A DNA stretch of 64,000 nt, taken from Asterias rubens (taxonomy: Eukaryota > Echinodermata > Asteroidea > Forcipulatida > Asteriidae). This document shows positions 59,101 to 64,000 of this stretch, piece by piece (the first letter of the stretch is position 1; every line of letters starts with the position of its first letter). A program made the position numbers and the translations under genes. The notes below the pieces were generated by a model that saw nothing but the letters and a program-made list of their open reading frames with translations, was not told where the DNA came from and searched no databases. The stretch is taken from NCBI RefSeq assembly GCF_902459465.1, contig NC_047062.1, positions 33,722,673 through 33,786,672 on the forward strand. The letters run 5' to 3'.

Positions 59101-60373
59101 TACAACCGTGCTACAATTAAACATGGGACCCTTCATAACTCTCGTGTGAAAGGGGCCTCAAATGTCTTGAAAATATCACGTTAAAGGTCGTGGTCTACTG
59201 GTCGTGTCACACACAGTGTGTAACGGCAGGGGACGATTAGCAATAATAAATGTTATAGATCATTAGGAATTCTTGTTGGACATGCTGGGCTAGTCTAGGT
59301 ACACACAATGGTAGCTACCACCAGGCCAGGCGGCGTGCACACTGCCGGTCGATGAGCAATGGCCCAGCTATGTCAGACGTCTTGCTCACGGTAAAACGAC
59401 TTGTTTGGCTTCTACAAAGAAACCGTGGATTATATGAAGAGCCATCCAAACCTAGTCAAAATGGCTCGGCTGTGGTTTTATTTTATTTTTAATTCAGAGT
59501 TTATGAGTGTTTGAAAAGAATATTTTCCTCGGTAACCCTTATGCAAAGCCCGTATATGGAGCTCCATAAGGACCCACTGTACCTAGTTCACCGATGCAAG
59601 AGTTAGTTGGGTATAATAGTTGCAAGCCTGTTAGGGTGACGCCAACACCCAAAGTGAGAAAATACCACTGGAATGTTGAGAACTAATCTGCAAGTACTGT
59701 ATATGACGACGACGCATCATTGTACGTTATGCAGTGACCTGCATAATCTTGTTGTGACTTTCTATTTATTAAAGTCAGAAGGCTTACGTATTATTGCAGC
59801 CACTTTGACAAGCACAAAACAATCATAGTTCCTTTTGAAATGAGCGACTTGCAATCCCATGTACAGTGTGGAACTATTCAGTAGTTGCTAAACACGAATC
59901 ACCTGTTCCTGGATTAAGTGTTGGGCGTAATTCAAAGTAGGGAGCCTACTACTGTAAAACCCGTACCATCTACACCAACTAAAATCATTATTGGATTTGT
60001 TATAGTCCCATCCTAGGCTTGGCTTAAGCTATAACTCATATGATCATCTCCTTAGAAAAGCATCTTTACTTTAATCATAGATTAACATTTCTCAAATTAA
60101 TCAGAAAGTAAATCAGTTTAGTTCAATTCAATTAGAGAGGTATCTTACTGTCGTCATAAATGCTGATCGCAAAGTTTGACAATGAAGAAATGGGAGAGTT
60201 TATTTGATTCCTGTTTTAAAATGGAAGGAAAATAAGTAGGAATAGATACCAATATATAACGGGAACATTTTTAATTTGAGTGTGTAGAAACTCACCCTTG
60301 TAGCCAACGATTGCTGAAAATGAGCCACAAACAAAACCAGGGTAATTCTGACAAACAGTCTTGCAGTAGCCAT
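41170..60373 (-). CDS. SMOC: SMOC-like secreted matricellular protein with duplicated TY-EC module (12 exons)
   Basis: Minus-strand exons: 60373-60296, 56167-55990, 55577-55326, 54900-54859, 53862-53524, 51574-51530, 50994-50923, 50332-50063, 46365-46275, 43221-43001, 41801-41763 and, tentatively, 41210-41170. All are GT/AG and every phase agrees, giving about 555 residues. Order: signal peptide 1-25; Kazal domain about 40-84 (CGNDGQTYNSRC); thyroglobulin-1 about 90-165 (GYCWCV); acidic linker; EC domain about 184-297 with EF loops DSNVDMELDRKE and DLDKDGRIAKTE; Pro/Thr linker on two short exons; second thyroglobulin-1 about 336-420 (YCWCVYVDTGRPIPGTS); second EC about 426-530 with loops DVSGNNLLERRE and DEDDNLDISMGE. 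Vertebrate SMOC1/2 has Kazal-TY-linker-TY-EC; here an EC follows each TY. The family binds calcium and matrix and modulates BMP signalling. The last exon (ending HTRRR) is weakly supported and lies beside repeats. Confidence 0.88.
41230..41440 (-). repeat. SINE-like segment in the last SMOC-like intron
   Basis: GAGGGACTGGAACCCACGACC is a reverse-complement B-box-like motif, with GTTGAAGGCACAGGAAACGT nearby. It lies just upstream of the tentative terminal exon, which lowers confidence in that exon. Confidence 0.4.
41575..41735. repeat. Inverted CTGAAGATGAGC elements
   Basis: The left half is the reverse complement of the motif set at 5555-5690 (AGTGTTGGCTCTGAAATAAG, GTCTTGACGTTTTAAATAGC, ACTTTGCTCATCTTCAGGAG). 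The right half (TTTCTCCTAAAGACGAGTAG, AGTATGCTGTTTAAAACT) runs the other way, so the block is a palindrome of about 120 bases. Confidence 0.7.
42105..42290 (+). mobile_element. SINE-like copy, plus orientation
   Basis: CGGTCTAGTAGTAAGACATT (A-box-like), AATTGCAAATGTCATGGGTT then CTAATCACACACAAGTAATA, and TTTGTTCACAGGACTCAGGA. It is the inverted counterpart of 43335-43510 across a SMOC-like exon. Confidence 0.6.
42530..42895. mobile_element. Foldback element in a SMOC-like intron
   Basis: GTCTCATCTCAGATAGAGCT, GAAATTATTTTTAAATACTC and ATCTATGGGTATAATGA on the left are mirrored by TCATTATACCTATAGATGAG, TATTTAAAATTAATTTCAGC and TAAATCTGAGTGGTGATCC on the right. The arms are about 85 bases with roughly 200 bases between. 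A 122-codon frame spans it, but it is not protein-like. Confidence 0.7.
43335..43510 (-). mobile_element. SINE-like copy, minus orientation
   Basis: TTTTACCCTTATACACCAAC, TTTGAACCCACAACCCTTGC and GTCTTACCATTAGATCATC are reverse complements of the family head and tail seen at 42105 and 40440. Confidence 0.65.
43940..44071 (+). repeat. Leader part of the GGCACCAAGGCAATGAC family
   Basis: GGGATGTATGCTTCGTTCTC, AAAGGGCACCCTACGAGTCA and TCCAAGGGCACCAAAG run straight into the 109-bp array. The same leader occurs at 48395-48440 and 49785-49950. Confidence 0.65.
44072..44507. repeat. 109-bp tandem repeat, four copies
   Basis: Units starting CAATGACTAGGGGGCATCAA at 44072, 44181, 44290 and 44399, with very few differences. 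The first half of the unit belongs to the dispersed family; the second half (ATAAGCACTTTATACTCTCC) is repeated only here. It lies in a SMOC-like intron. Confidence 0.95.
44625..44765 (+). mobile_element. SINE-like copy
   Basis: AGTGATCTAGTGATTAGACA (A-box-like), ATGGGTTGGAATCCCACTTG (B-box-like) and TTGCACAAAGCTTAGGAATA. Confidence 0.55.
45095..45300. mobile_element. CACACG/CGTGTGAAAGGGG inverted-repeat element, copy 1
   Basis: The left ATTCACACGGCAGCAATTTA, ACTGGGGTTCCTTGCTTAAT and GCATGGTTGTA are mirrored by TACAACTATTTAGCAAGGGA, CCCTTGC and CTCGTGTGAAAGGGGC. A related copy is at 58976-59157. Confidence 0.7.
46014..46236. mobile_element. Foldback element with arms of about 80 bp
   Basis: The left arm TAGACTCCTTGCACAACACG, CAGCGCCCTTGCACACGCGT, CTCCTGTCCTCCATTTTGGG is mirrored by CGAAAATGGTGGACAGGAGA, TGCGCGTGCAAGGGCGCTGC, GTGTTGTGCATAGAGTCTA. 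Only about 60 bases separate the arms. The end lies about 40 bases from the donor of the exon at 46365-46275. Confidence 0.85.
46906..47054. repeat. 75-bp direct duplication
   Basis: TGTTGGTTTGTAACGACATA through GGAACTACGATTATCC and a GTCTACA end, twice, with one difference near the end. A very recent tandem duplication. Confidence 0.93.
47055..49750. other. SMOC-like intron, mostly featureless
   Basis: Between the exons at 50332-50063 and 46365-46275. One copy of the GGCACCAAGGCAATGAC family lies at about 48395-48510. Open frames of 60-143 codons here lack support. Confidence 0.4.
49753..49850. repeat. 49-bp direct duplication
   Basis: TATCATGAAGAATGGATGTT followed by AAAGTGCAGGCATGTATGCT occurs at 49753 and 49802, leading into another leader of the dispersed family (to about 49965). 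Confidence 0.85.
50455..50690 (+). mobile_element. SINE, diverged
   Basis: GAGTTCGAATCCCATATGGG (B box), AGCACCACGGCAGCCCCAGG, CTGTATTAATACTCCACAGG and GAGCTGAGAAAGATTAAAGG, then TTGGCCCAATAACCTGGGG: the same tail series as the Leu-type SINEs. Confidence 0.65.
50690..50815. repeat. GTTAGGACT-rich inverted motifs
   Basis: GAGTTAGGACTCGTCATACC, CCTAGGACTCGTCCTAAGTT and GGACTATCCTTAGTTGGGAC form overlapping direct and inverted copies of TTAGGACT. Confidence 0.6.
51117..51395 (+). mobile_element. Leu-type SINE
   Basis: GTGTTGTGGCCAAGCAGATA head, TGTGGGTTCAGGAGCCGTGA (damaged B box), CTAAGCAAGACATTTTACTA, CCACCCAGGAGTGAATTGGT and the tail GGAGCTGAGATGGTTTAAGG then GGCCCAGTGACCAGGGGTAA. It lies in a SMOC-like intron. 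Confidence 0.78.
51575..53523. other. SMOC-like intron
   Basis: No repeat or exon is recognised in this 1.9-kb stretch between the first EC exon and the short linker exon. Confidence 0.4.
54050..54640 (-). repeat. 153-bp tandem repeat, three copies, plus flanking partial unit
   Basis: CAGGCCTGATACTTCACAGG starts at 54201 and 54354, and a variant with CCTGTTACTTCAC at 54507. The spacing is exactly 153 bases. Each unit ends in TTTTAATTGGCTGTGATGTA and TCTCATTACCAGGCAAGTTT. The first third of the unit is the GGCACCAAGGCAATGAC family in reverse. Because 153 is a multiple of three, a 194-codon frame spans it; this frame is an artefact. It lies in a SMOC-like intron. Confidence 0.93.
55746..55833. 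repeat. 22-bp tandem repeat, four copies
   Basis: ACCATTGACGAAATCAGTGA plus AA, starting at 55746, 55768, 55790 and 55812, in the intron after the Kazal exon. Confidence 0.92.
56192..56346. repeat. 29-bp tandem repeat beside the Kazal exon
   Basis: AAAATCATTTATCAATACTA plus ACCTGATTC/A, just over five copies at an exact 29-base spacing. On the gene strand the array ends only about 25 bases before the acceptor of the Kazal exon, so it covers the likely branch-point region. Confidence 0.93.
56465..56580 (-). repeat. GGCACCAAGGCAATGAC family member
   Basis: GCCTGATACTTCTTTGAGGC, AACGAAGGCGATTGACTCCT and CATTGCCTTGGTGCCCTTGA, in the same (minus) orientation as the 54-kb array. Confidence 0.7.
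56868..58975. other. First SMOC-like intron, no second gene confirmed
   Basis: A C-run lies at about 56677-56688, just before this stretch. A minus-strand frame at 57659-58054 (131 codons, Cys-rich in the middle) has no recognised domain and is not called. The rest is AT-rich. Confidence 0.4.
58976..59157. mobile_element. CACACG/CGTGTGAAAGGGG inverted-repeat element, copy 2
   Basis: Left end GCCCTTTCCACACGACATCA and GGGGTCCCTTGCTTAATAAT; right end ATGGGACCC and CTCTCGTGTGAAAGGGGCCT. About 180 bases, no ORF. Better preserved than 45095-45300. Confidence 0.75.
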
Positions 60374-60700
60374 GCTGTACCAGTCAGTCGCCTACCAGCA
60401 CCACCACCACCGTAGTCTCAAGGTATTATCCTTATGGGAAGGTCTAGGGAAACCAGGTCTTTGCAGCAGGCTTCTACGATGATGTATCGTCTACTGTAAT
60501 TGAGATGACAAGATCTTTTCTTCTAAGGTTGTTAAAGTCCAGTTGGTTTTGGCTTAGATTGAGATTGATGGAGGAGTCAATGCACATTGGTAATAACGAG
60601 CAAATGTCCAGTCATTACGTGCGTTACTGCATCGGTGTAGCGGGGTAACTTATGCCCTTGCGTCGTCGTGCTGCCAACGGTCCTGAATCACTGCTAAATA
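60374..60700 (-). promoter_or_regulatory. Presumed 5' UTR and promoter side of the SMOC-like gene
   Basis: Upstream of the start codon at 60373 on the minus strand. It contains a CACCACCACCACCG run at about 60400. No core promoter element can be fixed from the sequence alone. Confidence 0.3.
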
Positions 60701-63700
60701 CCGTTGGAAAGCTGGAATATTTCTTAAAAGGTAGCTATGTTAAATCACGGATGTCTGCCATAAGATATTGTTGGTGGAGAGTGGTTGGTTTTGTGGCTTG
60801 AGTATGTATAGACCAAACCAGTGGAGTCCGTCCTTGCTTATGGTACGTCAAATCGTGCGGTTATTTCATGCCAAGCAAAATAAGTCGTCAGTGAGAGGGA
60901 TGTGATTGGTCGATTACTTGCAACGCACTTTGAAGTAAATAGTTGCAGTATGAGAAGCTGTGTGTGGGTCTGGTCGGTGCGTGGCCTCGACTTGAATAAC
61001 CACCAGTACATGAATGATCACTCTCTGAGGTGTCTCGCTCCCCTGTTGACAAAAAAAACTATACGTACAGCCAGCAAGCAATCCTTTAACACGTGTGTAT
61101 TATCATGTTAATTTTTGGCAGTCATTTACGATAACATAGAGAAAATCTGCACCCGTACTGCCAATTTAGTGTGTTTGAAGCGTTGTCAGCCCGGCTAAGT
61201 GTTTGTTTAATGGCTATTATAGTTGGACTCTTGGCCTGACGATTGTATTGTTAGGTCTGACTGACTGCTTAGCCCATCAGGATCCTAGCCTTTTACATTG
61301 GCATTCCGACAAAGTGATGATCGGATTGGGGCTACTGATGTATTATATCATTACAGTGTATAGACAACACTTGAAAACTTGCTTCAACTGCTTTTAGAAG
61401 CACCCAATTGGATTCTATCAGTCAAAGTACTAGCATCTAGTCACCGTATCTTGTCCTATTCATGACCCATTACCTCTAGAGTGAAGCTCGCCTACGTCTT
61501 TTGTTAGGTTAACAACTACTGGAAACGAGGGGGGTTATTACTCCCACTTAAAAGCGCACATGACCCTTTCATGGATTAATTGTTATTAAGACACTCATTA
61601 AAACCAGGACTTTACTGTGAATTACATCTATCGATTTCTCATTATCGATTCGTAAGTTGGTCAAGCTTTTGGGCATGGCTTGGTGAAGAAAAAACTATGT
61701 TAGATTTTGAGTTAAAATCAATTACTAATGGTTTCAATGTATTAAAGGGACAACAGTTTGCCGTTACTACTCTGTTTGCCTCAACACTAATCTACTTCAT
61801 GAACGTATAAACAATAAAGCTGTTTGGTTATAACAAAGCTAGTGTCAATGCATATTTGTTTGTGATAACCCGTTGCCACCCTTACGACGCCCCCAGCCCC
61901 CAATATAACGGATAATGTTCGTATAGAGCAGAGATGGATCTCTTAGTCTTACAAAATTTAAAGAAGTTACTGAGCAGTTTGCAAATCATCTTCTTTTGAA
62001 CTGATAAAATGGAGGTCTGGGTGTGCCCCCTACCCCCCCCCCCCCCACCTCTAGCAGTACTCAAAGACAATCAATGTACACACGTTTGGTCCTTGTTAGC
62101 TTTTGAAGTCTGACACTTAGCTGAGAACATTCAACAAAAGTTGCTGTATGATTTGATCAGCTGATGGTTGTAGCGGGCAGGGCAGGGACACCCCCCCTTC
62201 CAATGTCACCAAACGTTCAGACCATGACTTGATTTTATGTCACTTGTTACAACCTCACATGATGGTTATTGCGAAACAATCTGTTTGTATTGAACGCAGA
62301 AGAAATGCTATGGTGTTTGTAATGTTGGAATAAAACAATCTGTTTGAAACAAAAGTGTTGTACTTTTACGCCTTCGTACTGACGAAGTCTAATTGTTTTT
62401 CGAGCTTGAACGATTGTGTTGGAAATCAGGCTGTAAGGAATTGCAAAAGTTGTTTGCAATTATGTCAGTTAGGAGTAAAACAAAGGCACTATTATTTAAA
62501 ATGGTGTGCATGCGGTAGGACTCCTGCCAATAAGTTGAGCTTTGGCGAACCCAGTGTTCCACCAGTAGGGAGCTTTCTGCTTCACCTTTCAGTCTGTACC
62601 AACACACCTGGCGGCTGGCTGCTCATTTCACGCTGATTGTTTACGCCCAACGTGTTAGAACCAACACCTTCCTAACAACCCTGTAATTGACACAAACCTA
62701 AGGTAAACATAGTGGCACATTAACCCACATTATTCGGCAACTTATACGTGACAGGTGGCTGGATGGGGAGAAAAGCGGTGGAATAAAGTATCAAGAGGGG
62801 GCGCTATTTAGAATGTCATGGTGGGATACAATATAACTTGAGGGCGCTGTTCATAATGTCTCTCTTTTTTACGGGTGCTCCGAAATTAGCTGATATTGGC
62901 TGCACCAGAATGATTACTAACAAAAATCACGTTTCGGGTTGATTGTTGCTTTATAAGAAATGATTCCCCCAGCTCGAGCAAAAGTTTACCCAGAAAGAAA
63001 AAAAAAACAAGTTTTTCATCATATAAAAGCATTTATTATGACAGGAACTTTGAATTCCGAAAAGACCCCAGTCTTAAAAAAAAAAAAAACGATGTAAAAG
63101 TCAAGTTGAATTATTACAAATATCTTTTAAAAATTGTTAAAGAAAAACTTGCTTTCTGAATGCACCCTCAATGGGATTGTGTTAACCAGTGGAGCAGTTT
63201 TAATTTAGTTAGGGATGAAGTGGGTGCCGCTAAGAGTATAATACGTCACACAACAGAAAGTGCCAACAGAAATTGAGGGCGCACTCACTTTGCAGCTGCA
63301 GCACACAGAATAATGGGCCCTACTCGAAACCACGCCCCCCATAGGGCTTCAGACGAGAGGATGGAGCCTGAAGCCGAAGCCATGGTTTCGTAAAGGGCAA
63401 CAATCAGAATCAACTCACCATTATTCCAAGGTGGGCTGACTATACACAACTATTGTTTGCGCTATTGACCCGTAATCAAAATAAGCCAAGTGAGGTCAAA
63501 GTTATTTCAGTATGTTTTAGAAGCTATGCAAGTGTGCACATGCACCACACTAAGTAGGCCAAAGTTCATGCGCCAACTCAGATTTTAATATGTGGGCCCT
63601 TAAAATCTCAAATAAGAAGTTTTGGGGAAATGCAATGAACAGATTGTGTAAATATATTAATATATCCGAACCTTGTGATTCTGCGCTTAAAATTTTAAGG

Positions 63701-63879
63701 AGATTAGATAGGTGCACCTTGAATGATGGAAACGTCGCCCCCAACGGCTAGTGATAATTTATTTACAAACTTTGTACCTTTCGACGTTGACCTTCACCAT
63801 TTTAACAAACTGAAGTTTGACCCATGATGGGACACAACAATAATCATTTTGACCAGGAGAGACTGCTGAAGCCTAAATC
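60701..63879. other. Divergent intergenic region, including the CYP46A1-like 5' side
   Basis: The gap between the minus-strand SMOC-like gene and the plus-strand P450. C-runs lie at about 62032-62047. GAGGGCGCT-type motifs occur at about 62800-62850. The last 100 bases before 63880 contain TGACCT (63788) and TGACCC (63818), half-site-like motifs for nuclear receptors, but such hexamers are common by chance. Confidence 0.4.
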
Positions 63880-64000
63880 ATGGCGACCCTACTTGGAATC
63901 TTGACTGGTATTACTGTCGGCAGTTTGGCGATCACATTGTGTGCATTCATTGCATTAGTGATATACATTGCGTATCAGCACAAGAGATATGCCCACATCC
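63880..64000 (+). CDS. CYP46A1: Cytochrome P450, CYP46A1-like, N-terminus only
   Basis: The frame opens at an ATG in good context (AAATCATGGC) and stays open to the window end, 40 codons and one base. A hydrophobic signal-anchor of about 28 residues (GSLAITLCAFIALVIYIA within it) is followed by YQHKRYAHI and a codon starting with C. This matches the anchor plus R-Y-x-H-I-P-G-P linker of cholesterol 24-hydroxylase and its relatives, which are microsomal enzymes. The catalytic parts, including the haem-binding Cys, lie outside the window, so the subfamily is a judgement from about ten residues. Another P450 with a similar anchor remains possible. Confidence 0.6.
   Translation, partial: MATLLGILTGITVGSLAITLCAFIALVIYIAYQHKRYAHI

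Overview
The window is animal nuclear DNA, most probably from an echinoderm and plausibly a sea star. It is AT-rich, its genes are split by introns with standard GT/AG ends, and over half of it is introns and intergenic DNA filled with short transposons, tRNA-derived SINEs and tandem arrays. The phylum is inferred from the gene types and the repeat style (small foldback elements, Leu-tRNA SINEs). No sequence search was run.

Four genes can be read with some confidence, in the order globin X-like (-), DNAJC4 (+), SMOC-like (-), CYP46A1-like (+, cut by the window end). (1) 8347-16496, minus: a 185-residue globin in three exons with an N-terminal Met-Gly-Cys acylation signal. (2) 22164-31758, plus: DNAJC4, 242 residues in six coding exons, with a J domain and one membrane segment. 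(3) 41170-60373, minus: a secreted SMOC-like protein of about 555 residues in twelve exons. It carries a signal peptide, a Kazal domain and then two successive thyroglobulin-1/EF-hand modules, an order that differs from vertebrate SMOC1/2. The last exon is tentative. (4) 63880-64000, plus: the first exon of a CYP46A1-like cytochrome P450. Two short candidate terminal exons at 52-90 and 2644-2709 may be the 3' end of a further plus-strand gene that starts left of the window.

Layout: 1-2.7 kb, possible gene tail; 2.7-8.3 kb, intergenic with foldback elements and two small arrays; 8.3-16.5 kb, globin, whose 7.2 kb first intron holds three copies of one inverted-repeat element and a 0.9 kb minisatellite; 16.5-22.1 kb, divergent intergenic space with a large foldback element and repeats; 22.1-31.9 kb, DNAJC4, with a 1.2 kb transposon inserted at the edge of a 37-copy 33-bp minisatellite in its second coding intron; 31.9-41.1 kb, a LINE remnant and mostly featureless DNA between converging genes; 41.1-60.4 kb, the SMOC-like gene with many repeats; 60.4-63.9 kb, the space between the divergent SMOC-like and CYP46A1-like promoters.

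The genes do not form a pathway or operon; they are independent eukaryotic neighbours. The main points of interest are the duplicated TY-EC module, the transposon/minisatellite junction, and a dispersed repeat family that has seeded separate tandem arrays inside the SMOC-like gene.
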